Assembly: GCA_905214235.1 (NCBI GenBank)
Contig: CAJMLF010000004.1
Coordinates: forward strand, 1-64,000
Length of the DNA stretch: 64,000 nucleotides
Reading direction: 5' to 3'
Origin: an uncultured bacterium
Lineage (GTDB): Bacteria; Bacillota; Bacilli; Lactobacillales; Lactobacillaceae
Within the stretch, counting starts at the first letter, position 1. The number at the start of each line of letters is the position of its first letter. Shown here in pieces: positions 7,680-15,213 of the stretch. A model generated the notes under the pieces. The model searched no databases, was not told the DNA's origin, and worked only from the letters and a program-made list of their open reading frames with translations. The position numbers and the translations under genes are program-made.

Positions 7680-8660
7680 TTAATCCGCCATCAAATCAGC
7701 AATAATTGCCTTAACCGGCCGAATCTCATGAATGCTGGTAATCCCGGTTCCCAGCGAAACGTAACCGTGGTCCCAGTCACCGTCGACCATCCCCAGCTTC
7801 AAGCCGTATAAACCGCCCATGACCTTGCCGAGTTCGTCCCGGCTAACCCCCTGGTCACTCAATTCCTGGAGGTGGTCAGCAAACGGCCCCGGCAAGGACC
7901 GGTAATAGGCCGGCTTGGTCCGAAACAGCAATAGGTCATCGGCGGTTGAATTGACAATTGCTTGCTTAACCTTAGCCGCCGCCCGGTTTTCCTCACTGGC
8001 AATGAAGACACTACCGCAGTACACCCCTTCGGCGCCGAGGGCCAGGGCCGCCTTGACTGCCCGCCGGTCGGTGATTCCACCTGCTGCCAGAACCGGCGTA
8101 TGGTTAACCGCATCAACGATCATCCGAACAATTGAGAAGGTGCCCACTACCTGCTTGGGGAGGGTGCCCCCTTCGTCAAAGCCGGTTGCGACGATTACGT
8201 CAGCGCCGTTTTTCTCGGCCGCCCGGGCATTACTTACCGTTGGGTTCAGGGCCCGGTAAATAATCTTAATATCATGATCTTTCAGCACTTGGAAGATTTC
8301 GGGATAAACCTCACTCCCCGTGTAAACAACGGCCGGAACGCCCTCTTCAATCATCATCTTGATCAGGGGCTTGGTGTGGCCATCGTTTCCACCATTGGAT
8401 GGAATAATGTTGACCGCAAACGTTCCCGTGGTCAGCTTCTTAACCTTCCGCACCTCATTACGCATCCGTTCTACCGTCATGGCATGGCGCTTGGCCGGGT
8501 CCGGATCCCTGAACCGTTCGTTTTGCCCCGCTGCTGGTCCCAGCGTGCCGAGGCCCCCTGCATTCGTGACCGCCGCAACAAATTTGGCATCGGTCAGCCA
8601 GGCCAGTGGGCCCTGGATAATTGGGTACTTAATACTTAATGCTTTACATACACGATTCAT
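7680..8660 (-). CDS. Nitronate monooxygenase family FMN enzyme (FabK-like fold)
   Basis: 326 residues with the TIM-barrel pattern of the nitronate monooxygenase/2-nitropropane dioxygenase family: N-terminal YPIIQGPLAWLTDAKFVAAV, then VIVATGFDEGGTLP and VLAAGGITDRRAVKAALALGAEGVYCGS, which form the FMN-phosphate-binding face. Members oxidise alkyl nitronates, but relatives include the enoyl-ACP reductase FabK, so the substrate is uncertain. The start at 8660 overlaps closely with the end of the HAD gene (stop at 8663), so it is the third gene of an operon with the GRP transporter and the HAD hydrolase. The transcript ends at 7618-7655. Confidence 0.85.
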   Translation of the reverse strand: MNRVCKALSIKYPIIQGPLAWLTDAKFVAAVTNAGGLGTLGPAAGQNERFRDPDPAKRHAMTVERMRNEVRKVKKLTTGTFAVNIIPSNGGNDGHTKPLIKMMIEEGVPAVVYTGSEVYPEIFQVLKDHDIKIIYRALNPTVSNARAAEKNGADVIVATGFDEGGTLPKQVVGTFSIVRMIVDAVNHTPVLAAGGITDRRAVKAALALGAEGVYCGSVFIASEENRAAAKVKQAIVNSTADDLLLFRTKPAYYRSLPGPFADHLQELSDQGVSRDELGKVMGGLYGLKLGMVDGDWDHGYVSLGTGITSIHEIRPVKAIIADLMAD

Positions 8661-8662
8661 AA

Positions 8663-9316
8663 TTAAACAGCTCCTTCTTGATTAATCGCTAATAAGTCAC
8701 TTGGTTGAGCTAGCCGAAAATCGGCTGCCGTAATTTTACTAGGGTCACTGGCACCGTACTCCGCCCCGGCAAACCTAATACTAGCCGCATGAGCCGCCGC
8801 CAGGTCAGTTGGCATGTCACCAACGTAAACCGCAGTCGTTGGGTCCGCGCCGAGCCGGTCCAGCGCTTTAAGGATTGGCGCCGGCGATGGCTTATGGGCC
8901 GTTGTGTCATCTGCCGTGACCACGACCGTAAAATTCTCGGCAAACGGGTACTGGTTTTGGAAATATTGCTGGTACTCCGCCCGCGTTTTGGAGGTAACGA
9001 TTGCCAATTGAGTGCCCTGCTTGGCTGCCAGTTGGCTGATGGTCGCGGGAATCCCCGGCAGGACCCTTACTTGATCAAAGTGCTGGTAGGACCGGTGAAT
9101 CCATTCCTCGTTGATTGAATCAATTTCTCCTGCCGGGACACCAAGTTTCTTTAGGGCGTCCACAGCTGCGATTCCGTACAGTCCCCTTTCTACTTTCAGC
9201 GGATCAGGGAAGTGGTAGCCATGTGCTTTTAGCGTTTCTATCAAAGCTGGCATATACATTGCAAAAGTATCAATCAACGTTCCATCAATGTCGAAAATAT
9301 AGTTGTTAACCGTCAT
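8663..9316 (-). CDS. HAD-superfamily phosphatase (phosphoglycolate phosphatase/PgmB-like subfamily)
   Basis: 217 residues. Motif I is YIFDIDGTLIDT (nucleophile Asp and acid/base Asp), motif II is the serine/threonine in LAIVTSKTR, the motif III lysine is in TAHKPSPAP, and motif IV is VYVGDMPTDLAAAHAA. A helical cap follows motif I, as in subfamily IA enzymes such as Gph and beta-phosphoglucomutase. The motifs indicate a magnesium-dependent phosphatase of small phosphorylated metabolites; the substrate is not readable. It has a strong ribosome site (AGGGGGAAAG) and lies 12 bases after the GRP transporter gene in the same operon. The context suggests clean-up of a phosphorylated sugar or polyol linked to the transporter (inference). 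Confidence 0.88.
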   Translation of the reverse strand: MTVNNYIFDIDGTLIDTFAMYMPALIETLKAHGYHFPDPLKVERGLYGIAAVDALKKLGVPAGEIDSINEEWIHRSYQHFDQVRVLPGIPATISQLAAKQGTQLAIVTSKTRAEYQQYFQNQYPFAENFTVVVTADDTTAHKPSPAPILKALDRLGADPTTAVYVGDMPTDLAAAHAASIRFAGAEYGASDPSKITAADFRLAQPSDLLAINQEGAV

Positions 9317-9328
9317 TTTGCTTTCCCC

Positions 9329-10183
9329 CTATGCAAATGAAGTGGCAACACTTCCGGCAACGATTAGCAAGATACCGAGGATGGTGTATTTCAGTTCCCG
9401 CTTACTCTTGTGCTCGTGCAGGATAATAATTCCCCCAAAAGTGGCAATGACCACGTTCAATTGGGTCCAAATGAAGGCCGACGTGTTCCCGTTAGCCTGG
9501 GCGGAGAAAATGTAGGCAAATCCGGCAATCCCCCAGGCCAGACCACCGAGGATATTCATGTACTGGGCCCGTTGGGTAAATGCCTTTCGGTCGGTAAAGA
9601 AGCCGTAAATCAGGGCGCCAAGCAGAATCCCCAGCATCTCAGGGAGGAAAATCCCGGTCCCACTCTGTTCCTTAATGATTGCAATGTTGGGAAAGGACGA
9701 GTATACCCAAAAGCCAATCGTTGTGCACAGCAGGAAGATAACGTCACGGGCGGTAATACTCTGCCCCTTTTGGTCACTCACCGAGGTAAACAGGGCCCCA
9801 ATCACGACGACAATCAGGGTCGCTATTCCGATAACCTTTGACCGGGCCCCCGCCCAGTCACCAAACATCGTCATCCCAATGATTGAGTTACCAATTAGTT
9901 GGAAGACCGTTGACAAGGGAACCGTGTTGGCTACCCCGATTCGCTTGAACGAAATAAACTGACCAATCTGGCCAATCGTCCACAGGGCCCCACATAAAAT
10001 TGCCAAAGCAAAGGCAGTTAAACTAACAGTGGGCCGGGTAAAAATGAAAGCCAGCAGGCCAATGATCGATGCCCCGGCACCAATCCCGAAGATTTGGTTA
10101 ACCGGTGATCCACCAACCTTTCCCGTAATAATTGGCATTGACCCCCAACCGAGGGCGGGAATTAGTGCAATTAAAATGTTCAT
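9329..10183 (-). CDS. GRP-family sugar transporter (GlcU/RbsU-like)
   Basis: 284 residues from ATG 10183, chosen because GGAG lies eight bases upstream; a GTG three codons earlier is less likely. The protein begins MNILIALIPALGWGSMPIITGKVGG and has about ten hydrophobic segments with the repeated EamA-like layout of the glucose/ribose porter family. Conserved positions include the GALWTIGQIGQFISFKRIGVANTVPLS segment and a C-terminal NVVIATFGGIIILHEHKS. Family members import monosaccharides by cation symport. It is first in an operon with a HAD phosphatase and a nitronate monooxygenase-like gene. Its promoter region contains the palindrome at 10235-10248, so the divergent LacI-family regulator probably controls it. 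Confidence 0.85.
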   Translation of the reverse strand: MNILIALIPALGWGSMPIITGKVGGSPVNQIFGIGAGASIIGLLAFIFTRPTVSLTAFALAILCGALWTIGQIGQFISFKRIGVANTVPLSTVFQLIGNSIIGMTMFGDWAGARSKVIGIATLIVVVIGALFTSVSDQKGQSITARDVIFLLCTTIGFWVYSSFPNIAIIKEQSGTGIFLPEMLGILLGALIYGFFTDRKAFTQRAQYMNILGGLAWGIAGFAYIFSAQANGNTSAFIWTQLNVVIATFGGIIILHEHKSKRELKYTILGILLIVAGSVATSFA

Positions 10184-10234
10184 TACTAGCACTCCTTTGT
10201 TGTTTTAATTTTCTTCAGCAATTAAAATAACTTA

Positions 10235-10248
10235 GGAAACCTGTTTCC
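10235..10248. promoter_or_regulatory. LacI-family operator, site 1
   Basis: GGAAACCTGTTTCC has perfect six-base arms. It sits in the divergent space between the GRP transporter operon and the regulator gene. A near-identical site, GGAAACCGATTTCC, lies at 11228-11241 upstream of gldA, and both are preceded by TA, which argues for one regulator. Confidence 0.7.
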
Positions 10249-10271
10249 GGTCAAGAGAAATGGAGAAAAAA

Positions 10272-11213
10272 ATGACCACAATTTATGACATCGCTAAAAA
10301 AGTGGGTTGCGCACCCTCAACCGTCTCAAAATATATTACTAAACACGGCTACGTGAGCCAGGCAATGGGACAGAAAATTGCCACGGCAATGCAGGAACTC
10401 AACTACCACTATAACGGAATTGCCCGAGCCCTCAGTACGAGCACCAGTAATCGGATTGGGATCGTTGTGCCCTTCTTGGACCACCCCTACTTCCAGGGAC
10501 TAGTTAACGCCATCAGTGAGGCCCTCGCCAAGGCGGGCAAGGAGGTGGTGATCTTTCCCACCCGGTACGCAATCGCCAGTGAGCAGCGGGCCCTCAGTGA
10601 GTTGGTCCACCACCTAATTGACGGCCTCATCATCACCTCACACGCCCTCCCCCGGCACGAAATCAATAAGTACCAGGTCCACGGTACGATCGTCTTTTGT
10701 GAGTCCAGCACAGACCCCGCAATTAAGTCGGTTGAAATTAACCGGACCACCGCAATGATCGACCTCTTCTCGGCCCTCAAAAAGCGGCGGTTAACCCGGG
10801 TGGGGCTTTTCTTCATTCGTCGTCCGGAAAATAGCGTCACCACGACGGAAACCCTCGCCGCATACCACCAGGTCTTCAACTGCCACCCCGCTCCTGACTT
10901 TATCCGCTACCACTGCCGTAACTTTGCGGATGGTCAAAAGGCAACCAGGCAAATGTTGGCTGCCCAGCCAGCCATCCAGGCAATCCTCACGGAAAGTGAC
11001 ATCAGCGCTGCTGGGTCCCAGCAAGAAATCACCAGGCAGGATAAAGATATTCAGGTCGTTGGCCAGGGCAACCACCTATTAAGTAGCCTGCTCAATTTTT
11101 CTTCCATTGACCAGCACTTACCTGAAATCGGCCAGCAGGCGGTCGATCTGGTTTTGGGCCAGGCAGCTGACCCGCAGAAGGTCATTAAATTTAACTTTAT
11201 TGACCGAATTTAA
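10272..11213 (+). CDS. LacI/GalR-family transcriptional regulator
   Basis: 313 residues from ATG 10272, which has GGAG six bases upstream; an ATG at 10260 would add four residues. The N-terminal LacI helix-turn-helix is clear: TTIYDIAKKVGCAPSTVSKYITKHGYVS, with hinge helix GIARALSTSTSNRIGIVVP. The C-terminal periplasmic-binding-protein-like sensor domain begins at about residue 60. It probably represses the divergent transporter operon, itself and the downstream glycerol dehydrogenase gene through the two matching palindromes at 10235 and 11228. The effector is unknown. The neighbours suggest a sugar or a three-carbon polyol/ketone (inference). Confidence 0.92.
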   Translation: MTTIYDIAKKVGCAPSTVSKYITKHGYVSQAMGQKIATAMQELNYHYNGIARALSTSTSNRIGIVVPFLDHPYFQGLVNAISEALAKAGKEVVIFPTRYAIASEQRALSELVHHLIDGLIITSHALPRHEINKYQVHGTIVFCESSTDPAIKSVEINRTTAMIDLFSALKKRRLTRVGLFFIRRPENSVTTTETLAAYHQVFNCHPAPDFIRYHCRNFADGQKATRQMLAAQPAIQAILTESDISAAGSQQEITRQDKDIQVVGQGNHLLSSLLNFSSIDQHLPEIGQQAVDLVLGQAADPQKVIKFNFIDRI

Positions 11214-11227
11214 AAAAGGGCTTGCTA

Positions 11228-11241
11228 GGAAACCGATTTCC
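11228..11241. promoter_or_regulatory. LacI-family operator, site 2
   Basis: GGAAACCGATTTCC, with five-base perfect arms, lies about 65 bases upstream of the gldA start and matches the site at 10235-10248 at 12 of 14 positions. Confidence 0.65.
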
Positions 11242-11263
11242 GCGAGTATAACTTAAATCGTAA

Positions 11264-11278
11264 GGTTAAGCGCTTACA
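11264..11278 (+). promoter_or_regulatory. Possible CcpA cre site before gldA
   Basis: GGTTAAGCGCTTACA contains the AAnCG...CA core of catabolite-response elements around a TAAGCGCTTA palindrome, but mismatches the first three consensus positions. If real, it would couple gldA to carbon catabolite control. Confidence 0.35.
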
Positions 11279-11306
11279 ATTCATGCTATATTTGGAGGTC
11301 GACATT

Positions 11307-12410
11307 ATGATTAAAGAATTTGCTTCCCCATCCTCATACGTTCAAGGCAAAGGTGTTTTGCTCAACAGTGACCCATATCTGAAGAGCTTTGGTAAGAAAC
11401 CCCTCCTGGTAACTGATGATGATGTTTACAAGATTGTTGGTAAAAAGTTAGAAGACTACCTGACCGCAAATGGTTACCAGGTCGACCTGGTTAAGTTTAA
11501 CGGTGAGTCCTCAACCAACGAAATTGACCGGATCTCGGCGATTGGTAAGCAGGACAACGTTAGCGTTGTTTACGGTCTTGGTGGCGGGAAAACCAGTGAT
11601 TCTGCTAAGGCGGTTGCCGACAATTTGGGTCTCCCCGTTGTTATCATGCCAACTCTGGCTTCAACTGACGCTCCATGTTCCCGGCTTTCCGTTATATACA
11701 AGGATGACGGTAGCTTTGACCACTACCGCTTTTACTCCCACAACCCCGACCTGGTCTTGGTGGACAGCCAGGTAATCGCCGGGGCTCCTGCTAAGCTGCT
11801 TATTTCCGGGATTGCTGACGCCTTGGCTACCAACGTTGAAGCCCAAGCCGTTGCCCAGGCTGGTGCTGACACGATGCTAAACGAAGGTCAGACGTTGGTC
11901 GGTAACGCCATTGCCCAAAAGTGTGAGGATACCCTCTTCAAGTACGCCCACATTGCCGTCGCCGATGTTAAGCACCACGTCGTCACGAGCGCCTTGGAAA
12001 AGGTTATCGAAGCTAATACGCTGATGAGTGGCCTCGGCTTCGAAAGTGGTGGCCTTTCTGGTGCCCACGCGATTCACGACGGTTTGACGGCCCTGGAAGA
12101 AACGCATGCGTTGTCACACGGTCAAAAGGTGGCATACGGTACGCTAACCCAACTGATGCTGGAAGGTACCAACCAAAAGCGTTACAACAAGTACTTTGAA
12201 TTGATCCTTTCGCTTGGCTTACCAACCACCCTTGCTGACTTAGGCCTCGCTGATGCTGGTGATGACAAGCTCCTGGTTGCCGCTAAGGCCGCCTGCTCAG
12301 AAAATGACACCATCAGCCGGCTGCCATTCAAGGTCACTCCTGATGACGTTGCCCAAGCCTTCCGGGCGGTTGATGCCTACACCACGGACTACCTGGCAAG
12401 CCACAAATAA
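11307..12410 (+). CDS. gldA: Glycerol dehydrogenase family NAD-dependent oxidoreductase
   Basis: 367 residues from ATG 11307 behind TTGGAGG; upstream in-frame starts lack a ribosome site. It is an iron/zinc alcohol dehydrogenase-like protein of the GldA branch. The NAD-binding GLGGGKTSDSAKAVA motif follows the Rossmann half. Metal ligands are an aspartate in SGIADALATN and histidines in LSGAHAIHDGL and ETHALSHGQKVAYG. The enzyme interconverts glycerol and dihydroxyacetone, or related diols and ketones. It is preceded by an operator matching that of the LacI-family gene and a possible cre site, and ends at a strong terminator (12454-12497). The exact substrate is open, since family members also reduce glyoxal-type compounds. 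Confidence 0.93.
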   Translation: MIKEFASPSSYVQGKGVLLNSDPYLKSFGKKPLLVTDDDVYKIVGKKLEDYLTANGYQVDLVKFNGESSTNEIDRISAIGKQDNVSVVYGLGGGKTSDSAKAVADNLGLPVVIMPTLASTDAPCSRLSVIYKDDGSFDHYRFYSHNPDLVLVDSQVIAGAPAKLLISGIADALATNVEAQAVAQAGADTMLNEGQTLVGNAIAQKCEDTLFKYAHIAVADVKHHVVTSALEKVIEANTLMSGLGFESGGLSGAHAIHDGLTALEETHALSHGQKVAYGTLTQLMLEGTNQKRYNKYFELILSLGLPTTLADLGLADAGDDKLLVAAKAACSENDTISRLPFKVTPDDVAQAFRAVDAYTTDYLASHK

Positions 12411-12453
12411 GTAGTAATAAGTGCCAATAATACCTTCTAAAAAAACGCATAAC

Positions 12454-12497
12454 AAAAGGCGGTACGCATCCAAATTGGAATGGCGTACCGCCTTTTA
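12454..12497 (+). terminator. Rho-independent terminator after gldA
   Basis: AAAAGGCGGTACGC pairs with GCGTACCGCCTTTT around a 15-base loop. Confidence 0.9.
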
Positions 12498-12645
12498 ATT
12501 AGAATTCACTCGTTTTATAACTTTTTATAACTTTTTCTCTTATTTTATAACTTCTTTTAATCAACTTTCTCTTGTATATCATTGAACAATATTTGCTATT
12601 TGAACATAAAAAGTTCTTATTTAGTCCCATTTACAAGCAGTAGTA

Positions 12646-12674
12646 TTGCTAATTATCCGTATCTATCGTATACT
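12646..12674 (+). promoter_or_regulatory. Promoter of the folT unit
   Basis: TTGCTA, 17 bases, TATACT. The expected start point, near 12681, coincides with the 5' end of the folded leader. Confidence 0.6.
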
Positions 12675-12680
12675 GCCTGT

Positions 12681-12818
12681 GTTGGGGTAGGAACTCCAGA
12701 GTTATTGTCCAGCGGAACGGAATGTGAACGTTGGAAGGAGGCCGGATGGCTGCTTTGGTTTTCCGCATTCACCATGGACAACCGTCGATGGTTCCCTAAC
12801 AAATAAAATTTTAGGGAG
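12681..12818 (+). promoter_or_regulatory. Structured leader of folT, candidate tetrahydrofolate-type riboswitch
   Basis: The leader folds into nested helices. GGAAC (12690-12694) pairs with GTTCC (12790-12794), TTGTCCA (12705-12711) pairs with TGGACAA (12775-12781), and GCGGAA (12712-12717) pairs with TTCCGC (12761-12766). Next, CCCTAA (12794-12799) can pair with TTAGGG (12811-12816), which would sequester the GGGAG ribosome site. That layout suits translational control. Known biology: folT genes of lactic acid bacteria often carry THF riboswitches. I could not confirm the class-specific conserved bases, so the ligand is inferred from the gene. The remainder of 12500-12645 is AT-rich with no feature seen. 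Confidence 0.5.
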
Positions 12819-12825
12819 TGTCTTG

Positions 12826-13380
12826 ATGATGTCAGTATTATCTTTTGCTGGGCCGCGTTTTACGACCCGCCACATGACCTTAGCAGCCTTGCTAGTTGCC
12901 CTCCAGATTATCCTGAGCAAGCTCTCGGTAGGTGACCCGGCCGTTCTTAAATTTAGCTTCGGTTTTATCGCAACGGCCTTGATTGGTTACTACTTGGGGC
13001 CCTGGATTGGGGGCGCCGCAATGGTTGTTAACGACCTCGTTAGCAACACTATTTTGAACACGGGAAGCATGTTCTTCCCCGGCTTTACCTTCTCCGCCTT
13101 TGTTTCCGGAGTAATTGCCGGGATGTTTTTGTACAACCAAAGGATCACCTGGCAGCGGATCTTCATCTACGAATTTTTCCAGATCCTGGTGACTAACGTC
13201 TTCTTCACGACGTTGTGGGTCTACTTGATGAGCATGACCTCTTCCAGTACCGGTCGGGCCTTTACCGCCCTGCTAGCAATTCGCTTGCCAAAGGAGATTG
13301 TCTCCTGGCCGCTCGAAGCTATTTTGGTCCTGATCATTCTGCGGCAGTTGTCACGAATTAACTTACGTTTGGACCGTTAA
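12826..13380 (+). CDS. folT: ECF transporter substrate-binding (S) component, folate type
   Basis: 184 residues from ATG 12826, with GGGAG seven bases upstream. It is a small hydrophobic protein with about six membrane segments. The signature ALLVALQIILSKLSVGDPAVLKFSFGFIATALIGYYLGPW is characteristic of folate-specific S components. Family knowledge: FolT binds folate in the membrane and docks onto the shared energising module EcfA-EcfA'-EcfT, encoded elsewhere. Expression is probably controlled by the leader at 12681-12818. The GNAT gene starts three bases after its stop and is likely cotranscribed. Confidence 0.88.
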   Translation: MMSVLSFAGPRFTTRHMTLAALLVALQIILSKLSVGDPAVLKFSFGFIATALIGYYLGPWIGGAAMVVNDLVSNTILNTGSMFFPGFTFSAFVSGVIAGMFLYNQRITWQRIFIYEFFQILVTNVFFTTLWVYLMSMTSSSTGRAFTALLAIRLPKEIVSWPLEAILVLIILRQLSRINLRLDR

Positions 13381-13383
13381 CCA

Positions 13384-13797
13384 ATGATTAGAAAGATGAA
13401 TTCGTCTGACCTTGATACTGTTATGCAGATCTGGTTTGACGGTAACTGTGATGCCCATTCCTTTATCCCCCGTTCATATTGGGAAAAGCAACGTCCCGCC
13501 GTCCGGGCAGCAATTAAGCGGGCCGAAGTTTACTGCTTTATTGATGGGACGGGAATTGTCCGGGGCTTTATCGGACTGACCGGTGATTATATCGCCGGCC
13601 TTTTTGTTTCGGCCGGCTTTCGCAACTGTGGAATCGGCCACCAACTGCTTAATTTTGCTAAAAAGGGCCATGACCAATTAGAATTAGCCGCCTACCGTCA
13701 GAACCAGCAGGCAATTAAATTTTACCAGCATAATGATTTTGTCATTACGCGCCAAACAAGCGCTGAGCTGCGGATGGCTTGGTCAATTAATAAATAA
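13384..13797 (+). CDS. GNAT-family N-acetyltransferase
   Basis: 137 residues with the GNAT fold. N-terminal strand and helix are MIRKMNSSDLDTVMQIWF. The acetyl-CoA loop region is FVSAGFRNCGIGHQLLNFAK (R/Q-x-x-G-x-G/A pattern as RNCGIG). The C-terminal part is LELAAYRQNQQAIKFYQHNDFVI, which contains the common NxxAxxFYxxxGF signature. The protein group is a short relative of YjaB/YiaC-like acetyltransferases, and the acceptor is unknown. It follows folT by three bases, so it is probably translated from the same message and would share riboswitch control at initiation of transcription only. Confidence 0.85.
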   Translation: MIRKMNSSDLDTVMQIWFDGNCDAHSFIPRSYWEKQRPAVRAAIKRAEVYCFIDGTGIVRGFIGLTGDYIAGLFVSAGFRNCGIGHQLLNFAKKGHDQLELAAYRQNQQAIKFYQHNDFVITRQTSAELRMAWSINK

Positions 13798-13857
13798 TTT
13801 GGTAAAAAGGTCTTGCAATTTATAAAAAACAGGTTAGAATATCATTAAAGATTTCAA

Positions 13858-14142
13858 AAGCGATGAGGAAGAAGAGTAAAGCGCCGCATTCGTAAAGTGA
13901 GCTGGTGATAGTGAGAGACCGGCCGACCCTGGACGTTTGAAAAACACTTTCTCGCAGTGCCGCTGACCCAAATAATCATCATGATTAAAGTAGGCTCAGC
14001 CGTCCCCGGTACGTTACCACACCGGTAGAACGTGATTGCGTTCGAAAAGCGGTCTAAGAATTACGATTCTTAGGCAACTTGGGTGGTACCGCGGAATAAA
14101 GCCTTTCGTCCCTTCGATTTACGGGGGATGAAAGGCTTTTTA
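13858..14142 (+). promoter_or_regulatory. T-box riboswitch (asparagine-specific) controlling asnA-asnS
   Basis: The canonical T-box sequence GGGTGGTACCGCGG lies at 14081-14094, within the antiterminator. It is followed by a terminator hairpin, AAAGCCTTTCGTCCC ... GGGGATGAAAGGCTTTTT (14098-14142). The upstream stem I region begins near AGCGATGAGGAAGAAGAG. A likely specifier codon is AAC at 14029-14031, on the 3' side of stem I, fitting tRNA-Asn and the downstream genes. Known mechanism: uncharged tRNA pairs with the specifier and the T-box, favouring read-through. Specifier placement is my inference from the fold. Confidence 0.93.
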
Positions 14143-14178
14143 TTTTATCCTCAAATCAAATTACGAGGAGTGTTAATT

Positions 14179-15189
14179 ATGAGTTTGATTATTCCACAAG
14201 ATTACGACCCAAAGTTATCTATCCGTGACACTGAAGCAGCCATCCGGTTCATCCGGGAGAACTTCCAGGATGAATTCGGCCACGAACTGCACCTGCAACG
14301 GATGTCCGCCCCAATGTTCGTCGAAAAGGGCACCGGGCTCAACGATAACCTGAACGGGGTTGAAAAGCCAGTTTCCTTCTCCATGAAGGGTCTGCCAGGC
14401 GAGACAATTGAAGTGGTCCACTCCCTGGCTAAGTGGAAGCGGATGGCCCTGAAGAAGTACGGTTTTGGCATGCATGAAGGTCTGTACACCAACATGAACG
14501 CCATCCGGAAGGACGAAGATCTCGACAACTTCCACTCCATCTACGTTGACCAGTGGGACTGGGAAAAGATCATCGCCAAGGAAGAACGGACGGAAACGAC
14601 TTTGAAGGCCACCGTTCGGCAAATCTTCAAAGTTATCAAGAAGATTGAACGTGAACTCTGGGAACTCTACCCGGACGCCGTTTACCAACTGCCAGACGAA
14701 ATTCACTTCGTCACAACCCAGGAATTGGAAGACCGCTGGCCAGACTTGACCCCAATGGAGCGGGAAGATAAAATTGCTAAGGAACTTGGTGCCGTCTTCG
14801 TAATGAAGATTGGTGATAAGCTGAAGCGCAGCGGCAAGTCGCACGATGGCCGGGCACCCGACTACGATGATTGGCAACTTAACGGTGACATTATTTTCTG
14901 GTACAAGCCCCTTCAAAAGAAGCTGGAAATCTCCAGCATGGGGATCCGGGTTAGCCCTGAATCCATGAAGGAACAGCTGGAAAAGGCCGGTGAAGAGGCC
15001 CGTGAAAAGCTGCCCTTCCACCAAATGCTGTTGAAGGGCGAACTGCCATACACCATTGGTGGTGGGATTGGTCAATCACGGCTCTGCATGCTGCTGCTTG
15101 GCAAGGCCCACGTTGGTGAAGTTCAAGCCAGTGTTTGGCCACAAGAAATGTTAGACAAGTGCGCTGCCGCACACATTCAGATTCTGTAA
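14179..15189 (+). CDS. asnA: Aspartate--ammonia ligase (asparagine synthetase A)
   Basis: 336 residues from ATG 14179 after GAGGAG, starting [22 protein letters not shown], the usual AsnA start and size. It is a class II tRNA-synthetase-like fold, with the C-terminal [23 protein letters not shown] motif corresponding to the ATP-binding motif 3. It makes asparagine from aspartate, ammonia and ATP in the cytosol. It is first gene of a T-box-controlled unit with asnS, so asparagine synthesis and charging rise together when tRNA-Asn is uncharged. A glutamine-dependent enzyme (asnB, 30480-32399) is also present in the window. Confidence 0.97.
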   Translation: MSLIIPQDYDPKLSIRDTEAAIRFIRENFQDEFGHELHLQRMSAPMFVEKGTGLNDNLNGVEKPVSFSMKGLPGETIEVVHSLAKWKRMALKKYGFGMHEGLYTNMNAIRKDEDLDNFHSIYVDQWDWEKIIAKEERTETTLKATVRQIFKVIKKIERELWELYPDAVYQLPDEIHFVTTQELEDRWPDLTPMEREDKIAKELGAVFVMKIGDKLKRSGKSHDGRAPDYDDWQLNGDIIFWYKPLQKKLEISSMGIRVSPESMKEQLEKAGEEAREKLPFHQMLLKGELPYTIGGGIGQSRLCMLLLGKAHVGEVQASVWPQEMLDKCAAAHIQIL

Positions 15190-15213
15190 TCTTAGTTTAG
15201 GAGTGAGTATTAG

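Noticed and set aside
12582..12806. Plus-strand open frame across the folT leader
   Set aside because: It overlaps the predicted promoter and structured leader and has no ribosome site.
14083..14178. Upstream extension of asnA through the T-box
   Set aside because: It would translate the T-box antiterminator/terminator. ATG 14179 has a proper ribosome site and gives the family-typical N-terminus.
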